64,000 bases of DNA from Oleiphilus messinensis. Lineage in GTDB: Bacteria; Pseudomonadota; Gammaproteobacteria; Pseudomonadales; Oleiphilaceae. The stretch's first letter is position 1; each line of letters starts with the position of its first letter. The notes beneath the pieces were generated by a model, which saw only the letters and a program-made list of their open reading frames with translations, searched no databases and was not told the DNA's origin. Both the position numbers and the translations under genes were made by a program. Below are positions 24,321 through 33,774 of the stretch, piece after piece. The stretch lies in contig NZ_CP021425.1 in NCBI RefSeq assembly GCF_002162375.1, forward strand, positions 6,079,276 through 6,143,275, in the 5' to 3' direction.

Positions 24321-26489
24321 TCACAGCTGATAGGATACTGTCATTTTGATATTTCTACCCGGCTCGTAGTCCAACAGGTAAAGGTCACCGAAGCGGGGAT
24401 GTTGACTTAAACCGGTACGGGAGGATTGGGAGGCATAAAACTCGTCGAAGAGGTTGTCGACGCCCAGTGTGAGCGTTACGCCTTGAACTTGTTTAGGGCT
24501 CCATTGTGCCGAAATATTATGGACGACATAACCGTCTTTCGAGTTGTCCTTGGTCGCACCATCCAGATCCAGATCGGCGTCGACGTCATCAACCCAACTC
24601 ATGTCCCAGTGCAGTGCCAGATCCAGTGCAGGCAGGTTGTAATCCAGGTTCAGGGTAATGGTATCGCCTTGCTGTCGATCCAGGCGGGCCCCCTCGAACT
24701 GGGCATATTGAGCAAATGCCTCCAGATCACTTTCAGCGACAGAGTAAGTTAACAATGCTTTCAGCTGACCAATATCGTAGCCCAGGTAGGCTTCGTAGCC
24801 GCGTATTTGCATATCTCCGACGTTGTCTTTCCAGGAGCGGGCATTCACATCAGCAGGAGGTGTTGCATAGTCGTAGATGTAGTCATTAATATCGGTTTGA
24901 AACAGAGTTATACCTGCCGCAAAACGGTCTGCTCCGAGTACTGAATCTTCGTACGCAGCGGAAAGTTCGGTATTCAGGCCGGTCTCGGCATCGATATCCG
25001 GGTTTGCGGTATCATACAAGCCCGCGCCCGTGAAGACTTCACCGATTTCCGGGCCTTTGAAAAGTTGTGTGGTGCTGGCGCTCAACAACACGCTATCCGT
25101 TGCAGCATACTCCAGTGCCAGGGCGGCACTGACCTGTTGAAAACGGTCATCAATTACGGTTGAGTCAATATCGTAGTTGTCGTAACGGATACCCGGCGTA
25201 ACCGCGATACCGTAGCCCAAATCAACTCGATCTTCGATAAACACAGCTGCACTCAAGGCTTCTTCACTGGATCGCTCGGTACCATCCGCTCGATATTCCG
25301 TTTCATAGCGGATGATATCGATCCCGTAATTCAAGGTATTGGAAAATTCACTGCCAAACCGGGACGTTGCCAATACATTCAAGCCAGTATTAGTGGCAGT
25401 ACCTTCCACGGTGGCCGGATCTGTTGGCCATAGCGCATGAATTGCAGACTCATCACGCCACAATTCACTGACATTATTGAACAGTGTTGCTTTCAATTGG
25501 TTCTGCAACCCCCATTGCAACTCGTACCCCAAGCGCAAGGTGTCACGGGTGAACTCAGTCGGGTAGGTCAAAGGGAGCCCCAGTCCATCACCAATCGCTA
25601 CATCTGTGGCCAGTCCCATGTCCGGACGATAGCTGTAGTTACCTTCATCTTCATAGTACTCGTAACCCAGTTCCAGACGTTGGTTGCCGCTGATATCCCA
25701 ACCCAATTTCAACAACGCATCCGAGAGATCGCCTTTCAGGCCAACCACTTCACCATTTGTACCCGGAACCGTTGCCCCATCATAACCCTTGATTTTGCCT
25801 CCACCGACTTCGAAGTTATCGCGGGAAACCCCATTGTAGTAACCCAAAACATCAAACTGATCATTAAACTGGCCATAACCGGTCAACGAGAACCCTTTTG
25901 ACGCGTTGTCTGCATAGGAAACCTGGGCCCGGCCACCAAATTGTTGCCCGGGTCTCAAGAGTTGATTGGCATCCTTGGTTTCGAAGCGCACCACACCACC
26001 CAGGCCACCATTGATCACGGAGTTATTGCCGATTTCAATATCCACTGACTGGAGGATATCCGCATGTATCTGCAAATTACCCATGTGATGATACATGTAG
26101 GTATTTTGATTTGCCCCGTCGATACTGATGCGCAGGTCTTTGTCGTCCATACTGCGGATGGTTATCCGTTGATTGAGTGAATGCGCGCCACCAACATCAA
26201 CACCGGGAATCGTGCGCAATAAATCACTGACGTGGTCCGCCTGGCGGATTGCAATGGTTTCCTGGGCCAGATTGATCGAAGAGGCCTGTACGGTTGTGCC
26301 CCAGATGCTGATGGTTTCTTCAGCCTGGACGTAACTCAACCCACTGACACCAATAATTGCGCCAAAGGTTAGTGTGCCCCGCATTAACCTGTTGATCGCC
26401 TGCCACAAGGGGATTCTGGGGAATGCGTTTTGCTCAATTCGCGTACTTAAATTTTCAATTCGTTTAATCTGAGCGTCCGGAAAATTCAT
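24321..26489 (-). CDS. TonB-dependent outer-membrane receptor (heme/siderophore type)
   Basis: A 722-residue receptor. An unusually long N-terminus precedes the hydrophobic signal core (about 36-55, ending YVQA). A likely TonB box follows (EETISIWG), then a plug domain (DHVSDLLRTIPGVDVGGAHSLNQRITIRSM) and a 22-strand barrel ending in DNLFDEFY...YEPGRNIKMTVSYQL. The start at 26489 has GAGGCG 7-11 bases upstream; a longer frame starts at a GTG at 26549. The Fur box 116 bases upstream implies iron-repressed expression. Heme or a siderophore is likely; the exact ligand is not predictable. Confidence 0.9.
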   Translation of the reverse strand: MNFPDAQIKRIENLSTRIEQNAFPRIPLWQAINRLMRGTLTFGAIIGVSGLSYVQAEETISIWGTTVQASSINLAQETIAIRQADHVSDLLRTIPGVDVGGAHSLNQRITIRSMDDKDLRISIDGANQNTYMYHHMGNLQIHADILQSVDIEIGNNSVINGGLGGVVRFETKDANQLLRPGQQFGGRAQVSYADNASKGFSLTGYGQFNDQFDVLGYYNGVSRDNFEVGGGKIKGYDGATVPGTNGEVVGLKGDLSDALLKLGWDISGNQRLELGYEYYEDEGNYSYRPDMGLATDVAIGDGLGLPLTYPTEFTRDTLRLGYELQWGLQNQLKATLFNNVSELWRDESAIHALWPTDPATVEGTATNTGLNVLATSRFGSEFSNTLNYGIDIIRYETEYRADGTERSSEEALSAAVFIEDRVDLGYGIAVTPGIRYDNYDIDSTVIDDRFQQVSAALALEYAATDSVLLSASTTQLFKGPEIGEVFTGAGLYDTANPDIDAETGLNTELSAAYEDSVLGADRFAAGITLFQTDINDYIYDYATPPADVNARSWKDNVGDMQIRGYEAYLGYDIGQLKALLTYSVAESDLEAFAQYAQFEGARLDRQQGDTITLNLDYNLPALDLALHWDMSWVDDVDADLDLDGATKDNSKDGYVVHNISAQWSPKQVQGVTLTLGVDNLFDEFYASQSSRTGLSQHPRFGDLYLLDYEPGRNIKMTVSYQL

Positions 26490-26604
26490 ACTCGCCTCTA
26501 TCTTCACACGATACAACTTCAATTCCCTTCGCGGAGCGTACGGTACCAAAAACGGGATGCTCGGCAGAAGGTGAACTACCTGTCAGGCAAGCGAGCATAC
26601 ATCA

Positions 26605-26623
26605 AATGATAATTATTATCATT
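26605..26623. promoter_or_regulatory. Fur box
   Basis: AATGATAATTATTATCATT is a perfect 9-1-9 palindrome containing the 7-1-7 Fur consensus TGATAATnATTATCA. It lies between the TonB receptor (minus strand) and the antiporter (plus strand), closer to the receptor. Confidence 0.92.
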
Positions 26624-26663
26624 ATATTTATTATTTAATCAGAACCTCGTACTAACTGATGGT

Positions 26664-26859
26664 GATTTCCTGAATCTCTGATCCAGCTCAATTCACAACG
26701 TGAAGCGGAAACTCTATTATCAATGAATGAACAGTATGCTTGCAGAAATAACCGCTGTTCATAACTTCATACACTGAACGGATTTCGATCCAGTATCGGG
26801 GAATAGGCTCGTGCACGAACAAACCGGCATATTGATTTTAATCTTCGTCGTCGGATCAC
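26664..26859 (+). repeat. Antiporter 5' region, copy 2 (intact locus)
   Basis: This matches 19393-19587 in direct orientation and includes the promoter region and first codons of the antiporter gene. The two copies lie 7271 bases apart. Recombination between them would remove the RAYT unit, HNH gene, IS and TonB receptor. Confidence 0.93.
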
Positions 26860-29438
26860 TGCTCATCGGTGCCGCAACGCGATTTTTTATGCGCCGCTCC
26901 AGTATTCCCTATTCCGTCAGCCTGTTGATTATCGGCTTGTTCCTGGGCACCGGACACCGGTTTCTGGAAACGGACATTCACTTCCCCTTGCTGTCAGCCA
27001 CCATTGAGCTAGTTGCCGATATTGATCCACACCTGATACTGTTTATCCTGCTCCCCACCCTGATCTTCGAATCCGCTTACTCATTGGAAGTCCATTTATT
27101 CCGGCGCATCTTTAACCAGATTGCGATTCTTGCCGTACCGGGATTGATTGTCAGTACCTTACTTACCGCCGCGTTTGTTTATTATCTGTTTCCGTGGCAA
27201 TGGAGCTGGGCCATCGCCTTGCTCTTTGGCGCGCTGATCAGTGCCACCGACCCGGTCGCTGTGGTTGCCCTGCTGAACGAAGTCAGCTCCCGCAAGCGAC
27301 TGGAAACCCTGATTGAAGGTGAATCTCTACTCAATGATGGCACCGCAATCGTGTTATTCACGCTGTTCCTGGGCATTGCGCTCAACACGAACCAGGCCGA
27401 GCTCACGATAACCGGTCTGGTCGGTCAATTTTTCTGGGTGGTATTACTCGGGATGGCAATCGGCTATGTGATCGGCTGGATCGCGTTGTTCTGGATTGGT
27501 CGGTTGTTTAATCAACCCTCAGTCGAAATCGCCATATCCATCACCTCGGCCTATCTCGCCTTTTTTGTTGCGGAGGGTGTGTTCCATGTTTCCGGTGTAG
27601 TCGCCGTAGTCACCCTGGCGATTTTATTTGCCGGCGAAGGCCGGACCCGTATTTCCCCTGAAGTCACGGATTTCATGCACCGGTTTTGGGAAACCATGGC
27701 CTATATTGCCAATACTCTGATTTTCCTGCTGGTCGGTATCCTGATCGCCAATCGACTTGACCTGGGAGCTCATCTCATGTGGCTCTATGCCGGTATCCTT
27801 TACCTCGGGCTGCTGCTCATTCGGGGTGTTTCAGTTGGCATGTTTATACCGGTTTTACAGCGGAGTGGTGTTGGCATCACGCGGGAGAAAGCGCTGGTGC
27901 TCATCTGGGGCGGACTGAGGGGGGCGGTTGCCCTAGCGTTGGCACTTTCAGTGGCGCACTCGGATTTAATACCCCAGGAAACCCGGGATCAGATTTTGTT
28001 CCTTTGCGCCGGTATTGTGGTGCTCACCATTGTGATCAACGGCACGACGATGGGCTGGCTGCTGGAACGGCTAGGACTAAATGAGCTTCCCCCGGCCAAA
28101 CAGGCCACCGTGGATAAAGCCATTCAGCGCATTACCAAAATGGTGGAGGAGGTTATCCCGGAACTGGAACGGGACGAATTTTTAAGGGGCGCAAACTGGG
28201 TCAAGATAAAGCATGATAACTTACTTCGTATTGCCCCACCCCCAACTAAAACGGGTACGAACGGGCACCAGACAGAAGCCCGTGAGGACGAACAGAAACT
28301 GACGCCAGAAGCACTATCCGTCGCTTTTCGGCGTCAGCTTCTGGAAACAGAACGAAATCACTATTGGCTACAGTATAAGGAGGGGCTGCTCGGTCGCCAT
28401 GCAACCAACAAGTTAGTGGATGTTGTGGAACACGCGCTGGATGGGGAGCCCACGCTCTCCCCTCGCCCGGAGCTCCTCAAACTCTGGAATGTTCCGACCC
28501 TGACTCATTTCCTGAATAAATTCCCCCTGCTCAGTCGCATTGCGGTTGTCACCTCATTTCGCAGAATGACGCTGGGTTACGATATCGCCCGGGGCTTTAT
28601 CAATGCGCAACACGAGATTGAGCGCTATATCGATACCCTGGCCCCTTCAGACACCGACAAAGAAGCGGTCGAGTTGGAAATACAACAAAACAAATCCGAC
28701 ACGCTGGAACGCATTGAGCAGCTGCGGGAGACTTTTCCCGAGATCATCAGCCGCCTGGAAACCAATGCGGCCAGAAGACTGCTGCTCAATAAAGAAAGGC
28801 TAGTAATTTATGAGTTGATTGAACGGGGCGTACTGGATCACCCGGAAGCGAAAAAGCTGATCGCAGCCATTGAAGAGCGGATGTCGAGATTGCTTCGCGC
28901 TGACACAAAATTCGCCCTGCCTGACCCGGAAGATATTCTACGGCAATTACACTGGACTAAAGCACTCTCCCAGACAACCCATGAACAGTTGCTACACATT
29001 GCCAGTCAGCGTATTTTTTCAGCGGGTGAGTTATTGTACAAAGAAAATGCGCCAGTAGACTTTTTTGCGGTAATCCTGAGAGGACGCGTCAAACTGTCCA
29101 GAGGAGCCTCACACAAAACGCCAACTGAAGAACACTCAACAACAGTAAAACATCCAACAACAGAAGAAAAACATAGAAAACTGGCCGGGCCCGGGGATTT
29201 ACTCGGTGGAATGTGCCTGGTTACGGGCATTGCCGATCATACCGCCTTCGCCCAATCCCCGGTGGACGTTTTATGGTGGCCGGCAGATCGGCTAAAACAA
29301 GTGATGGCAAAAGATACCCAATTAGCCAACGTATTGCTAAACGAAATTCAAGCCGTCACCCAGCCCGACCTGGCTGGGCCAAAATCTATTTCGGATTCTG
29401 ATGGAATTCAATCACGTTTCGATCCTGATCCCGGATAA
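26811..29438 (+). CDS. Na+/H+ antiporter (CPA1/NhaP type) with C-terminal cyclic-nucleotide-binding-like domain
   Basis: An 875-residue protein. Residues about 1-420 form a 12-helix CPA1 exchanger with the ion-binding motif ISATDPVAVVALL and GESLLNDGTAIVLF. A helical cytoplasmic part follows, and the last 165 residues (from about 712) form a CNB/CRP-type barrel (QRIFSAGELLYKENAPVDFFAVILRGRVKL ... GPGDLLGGMCLVTG). The phosphate-binding Arg of cAMP sites is not seen, so ligand binding is uncertain. The start is GTG at 26811, and its 5' end is duplicated at 19393. The last 53 bases overlap the convergent VOC gene. Confidence 0.9.
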   Translation: MHEQTGILILIFVVGSLLIGAATRFFMRRSSIPYSVSLLIIGLFLGTGHRFLETDIHFPLLSATIELVADIDPHLILFILLPTLIFESAYSLEVHLFRRIFNQIAILAVPGLIVSTLLTAAFVYYLFPWQWSWAIALLFGALISATDPVAVVALLNEVSSRKRLETLIEGESLLNDGTAIVLFTLFLGIALNTNQAELTITGLVGQFFWVVLLGMAIGYVIGWIALFWIGRLFNQPSVEIAISITSAYLAFFVAEGVFHVSGVVAVVTLAILFAGEGRTRISPEVTDFMHRFWETMAYIANTLIFLLVGILIANRLDLGAHLMWLYAGILYLGLLLIRGVSVGMFIPVLQRSGVGITREKALVLIWGGLRGAVALALALSVAHSDLIPQETRDQILFLCAGIVVLTIVINGTTMGWLLERLGLNELPPAKQATVDKAIQRITKMVEEVIPELERDEFLRGANWVKIKHDNLLRIAPPPTKTGTNGHQTEAREDEQKLTPEALSVAFRRQLLETERNHYWLQYKEGLLGRHATNKLVDVVEHALDGEPTLSPRPELLKLWNVPTLTHFLNKFPLLSRIAVVTSFRRMTLGYDIARGFINAQHEIERYIDTLAPSDTDKEAVELEIQQNKSDTLERIEQLRETFPEIISRLETNAARRLLLNKERLVIYELIERGVLDHPEAKKLIAAIEERMSRLLRADTKFALPDPEDILRQLHWTKALSQTTHEQLLHIASQRIFSAGELLYKENAPVDFFAVILRGRVKLSRGASHKTPTEEHSTTVKHPTTEEKHRKLAGPGDLLGGMCLVTGIADHTAFAQSPVDVLWWPADRLKQVMAKDTQLANVLLNEIQAVTQPDLAGPKSISDSDGIQSRFDPDPG

Positions 29439-29784
29439 ACAGCATCACTGCTCCCGTCGGCAAGGTAATTGGCCCCTCAGTAATCGTGATATTCAATGAT
29501 TCCAGTTTCTTCTGAACCGCGTCAATATCGGTCACATCCAGTGCGACGTGGGTATAACCGGGGTGTTTGGAAGGAAGATCCATTAACAGATTTTCAGTGT
29601 TCTTTGGATCCGCATTCAGAATGAAATTAATATTCACTCCGGAAGGATGCTCCATCACCGCCACCGGCTCCGGGCCCATCGGCCCTTCAATAAACTCAAA
29701 CCCCAATTGCTCATAAAACGCGCGGGCTTTATCCAGATTTGCCACCCGGATACCCAAGTGATTGATGCCTGAAATTTCTTCCAT
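29386..29784 (-). CDS. VOC-family (glyoxalase/bleomycin-resistance fold) protein
   Basis: A 132-residue vicinal-oxygen-chelate protein with two beta-alpha-beta-beta-beta units. The probable metal ligands are His in INHLGIRV (near residue 9), a Glu/His around residue 45, His in YTHVALDV and Glu in NVIEFHQ. The enzyme class (isomerase, dioxygenase or lyase) cannot be told from sequence alone. Its 3' end overlaps the antiporter gene by 53 bases. Confidence 0.85.
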   Translation of the reverse strand: MEEISGINHLGIRVANLDKARAFYEQLGFEFIEGPMGPEPVAVMEHPSGVNINFILNADPKNTENLLMDLPSKHPGYTHVALDVTDIDAVQKKLESLNITITEGPITLPTGAVMLFIRDQDRNVIEFHQNPK

Positions 29785-30161
29785 AATCGTTTTTTCCTTG
29801 CTTGTGTTAAACGCCTATTTGTCATCAGCTTTAACGAAAAATCCAAAATAGGTCGAGACTGAAAAGATTAGAAAATACCATGTAATCGATAAAAATACTT
29901 TACCGGTTCACCACTTTTGGAAAACCCGCTCTCGTGTCCCATGGAATGGTAGTGAAAGCTACCTTCATACAACGCTTTGGACAACGTGAGCACTAGAGCA
30001 TGACACATAACAATTTTACTGACCGCACACTATATCAGAACCCACTGGTCGCGAGTGAATCTGATTGACCCAATAAGACAGTGCATAAAGGCTGAAATGA
30101 CATTCCACTGTAACACCGGTCTTGCTAGGATGTTGGTTTTATGCTCAATGAGGCTTGGAAG
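29785..30161. other. Intergenic region without a recognised gene
   Basis: Between the divergent VOC and SRPBCC genes. A short GGTAG/CTACC hairpin occurs near 29950, but no convincing reading frame, RNA gene or strong promoter is visible. Confidence 0.6.
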
Positions 30162-30593
30162 ATGCAGAATATCAAGTTCAGACAAATTTTTAACGCACCG
30201 GTTGAACAGGTGTTTAACGCGCTTTGTGACCATGAGAACTTTGGTCGACTGATGGGCGCGAAGATCGAGCGTATTGTGGATGGGAAAGCGGGGTATCCCA
30301 ACGGGTTGCACTCGGTACGGCGGATTGCGCCTTTACCGTTATTGAGCTTTGAGGAAACGGTAATCAGTTATGAGCCGAACAGTTTGATGGAGTACAAAAT
30401 CAGCAAGGGCACACCACTGAAAAACCATAAGGGCCGGATGCAGTTTTCTGAGACAGAAGGCAAGACGGTACTGGACTATCAAATTGAGTTTGACACCAAG
30501 TATCCCATTCCAATGATGGGTTTTATGCTGAAGAACACACTGGAAATTTTGTTGGGCCGCGCTGTGAAAAAGTTAGCACGCTCGTATCTTTAA
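30162..30593 (+). CDS. SRPBCC-family (START-like) protein
   Basis: A 143-residue protein with the polyketide-cyclase/dehydrase lipid-binding fold: opening strand IKFRQIFNAPVEQVFNALCDHENFGRLMG, central beta sheet and a long C-terminal helix. Such proteins bind hydrophobic ligands. I prefer the ATG at 30162 (GAGG 8 bases upstream), which starts the domain directly; the ATG at 30141 adds seven residues and cannot be excluded. It converges on the LysR gene. Confidence 0.8.
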   Translation: MQNIKFRQIFNAPVEQVFNALCDHENFGRLMGAKIERIVDGKAGYPNGLHSVRRIAPLPLLSFEETVISYEPNSLMEYKISKGTPLKNHKGRMQFSETEGKTVLDYQIEFDTKYPIPMMGFMLKNTLEILLGRAVKKLARSYL

Positions 30594-30610
30594 TACCGGT
30601 GTGACGAGCA

Positions 30611-31504
30611 CTACGAACCAAGGGTCGTAACCGCATCGGTTAGACAACTGAGAAAATCCATCAGGATCGGCTCTTCGCAGTATTTCAGTGACGCGGCGTA
30701 CCATTGAAAACAGAATCGATCCCGACCGATGGGACAATATCGCAGCTTTCCGTCCGCTACTGCTGATGCGACAATCCGGCGGGGCAGGATTGATACACGC
30801 TCACCACTCTCCAATATGGTGAGTAATGCATTCAGGTTTTCAATGTGCTGAAACGACCCCAAACGGATATTTCCGGGTCGGAGGTAACGCTGGTAGAGGT
30901 AGGAGGACTCCAGCTCGAACGTATAAATCAAATCGATTCCATTCAAATCCGGAATGGAGAGGTGTGATTTTCCGGTGAATGGATGGGTTGGCGCAAACAC
31001 CGCGACCATTTCATCCTGCATCAATGGTGTATAACGGAGATTCCGGTCGGTAATCGCCTCACCCACAATCGCAACATCGACCTCTTTGTTCCGCACGCTG
31101 TCCAACAAGGGATTGGCCTGTTTCAACTCCACAATGATATTCGGGTGGATCTCCCTGTAGCAGCTTAATACAGCAGGTAACCAACTGGCCTCATGCACCT
31201 TGTCCACGGCCACTTTCAATCGACCATGGTGACCACTCTGATAGAGGTTTAGCTGTTCTTGCAACGCAACCACATCCGCCAGAATTCGCCGGGCATTTCG
31301 ATGAAACTCCTTCCCGGCCTCAGTTAACAACATTGCCTTTTTGGTTCGCTGAAAAAGCGGAAAACCCAGTGTATCTTCCAGTTCCAGTAATTGTTTGCTG
31401 AGAGCGGGTTGCGATACACAGAGTTGCTCTGCGGCACGGGTTAAGCTGGTGTTTTCGGCAATCGCACAAACAAGTCTGAAATGCTTGATTTCAAGGCGTA
31501 ACAT
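30611..31504 (-). CDS. LysR-family transcriptional regulator
   Basis: A 297-residue LTTR. The N-terminal winged HTH is canonical (LVCAIAENTSLTRAAEQLCVSQPALSKQLLELEDTLG, about 10-46), and the rest is a two-lobed substrate-binding domain. It most resembles MetR-like or CysB-like LTTRs only in general outline; the effector is unknown. It is convergent with the SRPBCC gene, and its start is 69 bases from the end of the downstream membrane protein gene. Confidence 0.92.
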   Translation of the reverse strand: MLRLEIKHFRLVCAIAENTSLTRAAEQLCVSQPALSKQLLELEDTLGFPLFQRTKKAMLLTEAGKEFHRNARRILADVVALQEQLNLYQSGHHGRLKVAVDKVHEASWLPAVLSCYREIHPNIIVELKQANPLLDSVRNKEVDVAIVGEAITDRNLRYTPLMQDEMVAVFAPTHPFTGKSHLSIPDLNGIDLIYTFELESSYLYQRYLRPGNIRLGSFQHIENLNALLTILESGERVSILPRRIVASAVADGKLRYCPIGRDRFCFQWYAASLKYCEEPILMDFLSCLTDAVTTLGS

Positions 31505-31573
31505 GGTGTCCTGATTCGTCGGGGTACGGTGAGCCTTATAGTCACCGATACCTGAATCAGGATCAAGCCTCTG

Positions 31574-31987
31574 CTACCGATTAGGATTCAAAAGCGGAGA
31601 GATAAACTGTGCCAATACAGCACAAGCAAGCAACAACAGGGCCGTACCAAAGCCCACCACACCAATATTCACGCCGAACACCAGTTTTTCACTGCCATCC
31701 AGGTACTGCATTGAACCGCCGTAAGTTTCCCGGCAGAAATAGGCAAACATGAAGCCACCCATTACAAAGCCTGATAACAGTGCCGGAAGCCAGACCGTGC
31801 GACGTACCCACAGCATCCAGAGACTCAATACACCAATTGCGGTATTGGTTGTTAGTTGCCACACTTCGTGAATACGGGCATGGGGCGGCCAGTTCGGGTT
31901 CCAGACATGGGTATCATTAAGTTCAAGCACCGGCACACCAAAGGCATAGAGCAGAATGCCAATTGTGATAAAAATTTGCTGAATCAT
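31574..31987 (-). CDS. Membrane protein of unknown function
   Basis: A 137-residue protein with about four hydrophobic segments (5-24, 52-66, 73-92 and 103-128). The central signature HVWNPNWPPHARIHEVWQLTTN may be useful for searching. The ATG at 31987 has GAGGAC 9 bases upstream; a longer frame reaches 32179 but runs into the MAPEG gene. It lies 42 bases downstream of the MAPEG gene on the same strand, likely in one operon. Confidence 0.72.
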   Translation of the reverse strand: MIQQIFITIGILLYAFGVPVLELNDTHVWNPNWPPHARIHEVWQLTTNTAIGVLSLWMLWVRRTVWLPALLSGFVMGGFMFAYFCRETYGGSMQYLDGSEKLVFGVNIGVVGFGTALLLLACAVLAQFISPLLNPNR

Positions 31988-32028
31988 CGCTTTTGTCCTC
32001 GCAACCAAATAAAGGGCATCGCTAAACA

Positions 32029-32433
32029 TCAATTGAAAAACAAGGAAACTGTGGTGATCAGCATGACCAGCAAGGTAACGGCATGGCTGATCTGTCGTGC
32101 GCGAAACCAGCGGTTGAACATGGCGAGGGAATAGATAATTCGGGCCCCGAGAAACACAGTTCCCAGCACCAGAACCCAAAGGCTGTCACCGGGAATCAGC
32201 AAATCCAGTAACACCAGCAAAATCATAAAGGGAATGGCCTGCTCCAGCATGTTACCGTGTACACGGATCGCAACCGACAACGACTTCACATCGCCATCCC
32301 CCAGGCTGACTTTATGCTTGATGCGCAAGCGGGAAACATTCAGCGAAAGCACAATAACAAGAATGGAGAGTAAAGCGGTGATCGGGACGCTGTAAGACAA
32401 CGCAATGCTGGATAATGTAATACTGGAAGCCAT
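32029..32433 (-). CDS. MAPEG-family membrane protein
   Basis: A 134-residue protein with four hydrophobic segments and the MAPEG hallmark RVHGNMLEQAIPF, matching membrane-associated eicosanoid/glutathione metabolism proteins. Bacterial members are glutathione-dependent transferases or peroxidases or uncharacterised. AAGGT lies 9 bases before the ATG at 32433; another ATG two codons upstream is in frame. It is probably co-transcribed with the membrane protein at 31574. Confidence 0.85.
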   Translation of the reverse strand: MASSITLSSIALSYSVPITALLSILVIVLSLNVSRLRIKHKVSLGDGDVKSLSVAIRVHGNMLEQAIPFMILLVLLDLLIPGDSLWVLVLGTVFLGARIIYSLAMFNRWFRARQISHAVTLLVMLITTVSLFFN

Positions 32434-32577
32434 AACCATTTACCTTGTTTCAATTATCAGGACATGTTTTACAGGCTAACGGAAAAGTGGTTTTCGTGTA
32501 AAAGCACTTTTCCTTATGATCAGCATGACCTCAGGTTATGGCTAAGGCTGGAACCATTGCATTGCTGTCGACGGTAT

Positions 32578-33441
32578 TCAGTTGTAGAAAATTGTGGTTT
32601 TACCTTCACTGACCAGAATGCGATGTTCCAAATGCCACTTCAGGGCACGGGACAATACACTTCGTTCCAGATCCTGCCCCATTTCCTTGAGTTCTGCGAC
32701 ACTGTAGCGGTGCGATACCCGAATCGCATCCTGCTCGATTATCGGGCCCTGATCCAGGTCTTCAGTGACATAGTGCGCGGTCGCCCCGATGAGTTTGACC
32801 CCGCGCACGAAAGCCTGACGATATGGATCAGCCCCCACAAATGCAGGTAGAAAGGAGTGGTGAATATTGATAATACGCTGCGGATAACGGGATACAAATT
32901 CCGTGGTCAGTACTTGCATGTATCGAGCAAGCACTATCAAATCAGCATTGCCTTCCAACAACTGCAACGTTTCAAATTCGGCAGAAGTCTTGTTTTCCGG
33001 GGTGACCGGTATGTAATGGAAAGGGATGTCGAGGCGCTCCACTTCGGCACGCAACGCCTCATGGTTACTGATCACAGCAGAGATATCGGCAGCATATTGA
33101 TTGCGTCTGAAGCGCCACAAAAGATCCATTAGTACATGGTCATGCTGAGATACCATAATGGCTACTTTTTGACGCTGACGCAGGGGAAAAAACTGCCATT
33201 GCATACGGTAAGGGTGGCCGATTTTATCGGAAAACGCTCTTTCCAACTGGTAGGACCGGTAGAGTTCACCGTCATCCACCAGCTCCAATCGGCTGAACAA
33301 CTCACCGCTTTCCGGCGCTGGCTGCTGCTCTAACCTTGCGATACGAACCTGTTGCTGCTTGAAAAATTCCGTGAGCAGCGTTGCACCATCAATCGATTTA
33401 GGATGAGACACAAGTAAACTCAGGGTATTTTTGACATCCAT
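32578..33441 (-). CDS. purU: Formyltetrahydrofolate deformylase
   Basis: A 287-residue enzyme that hydrolyses 10-formyl-THF to THF and formate, feeding formate to PurT and balancing one-carbon units. An N-terminal ACT domain (about 8-85) is followed by a formyltransferase-type catalytic domain with the family-specific NIHHSFLPAFVGADPY and GVKLIGATAHYVTEDLDQGPII (His and Asp at the active site). Length matches E. coli PurU (280). A near-palindrome lies about 45 bases upstream of the start. Confidence 0.95.
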   Translation of the reverse strand: MDVKNTLSLLVSHPKSIDGATLLTEFFKQQQVRIARLEQQPAPESGELFSRLELVDDGELYRSYQLERAFSDKIGHPYRMQWQFFPLRQRQKVAIMVSQHDHVLMDLLWRFRRNQYAADISAVISNHEALRAEVERLDIPFHYIPVTPENKTSAEFETLQLLEGNADLIVLARYMQVLTTEFVSRYPQRIINIHHSFLPAFVGADPYRQAFVRGVKLIGATAHYVTEDLDQGPIIEQDAIRVSHRYSVAELKEMGQDLERSVLSRALKWHLEHRILVSEGKTTIFYN

Positions 33442-33481
33442 GACATCGCTCCCTAACGGCCAATCAAAAGACGAATTTACC

Positions 33482-33497
33482 AGGGTCAGTTGACCCT
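33482..33497. promoter_or_regulatory. Inverted repeat upstream of purU
   Basis: AGGGTCA and TGACCCT flank a 2-base centre (33489-33490), 41 bases upstream of the purU start. The rest of the 333-base gap to the next gene shows no reading frame. Confidence 0.45.
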
Positions 33498-33774
33498 AGT
33501 GAGAAAACCATTTTTTCGCTTCGATAACCACATTCTGCCGCAACAGATACCGAACTACTTCACAGACTAGTCAGGATCGGAGCCAGATACCAGTACAATT
33601 ATTGATCAGTTGTGTGTCATTTTGTAAGGCCTGTTTTGTGAGGGATTCACAGCATTCTGTACATATTTTATACACATCAATATAAAGGTGCTAGACTAAA
33701 AAAAAGCACTTGAACCAGAGAAGAGCGAGAACCACAGCACTGTCAAACCCTGAATCGTTTTGCGAGAGATGAAT

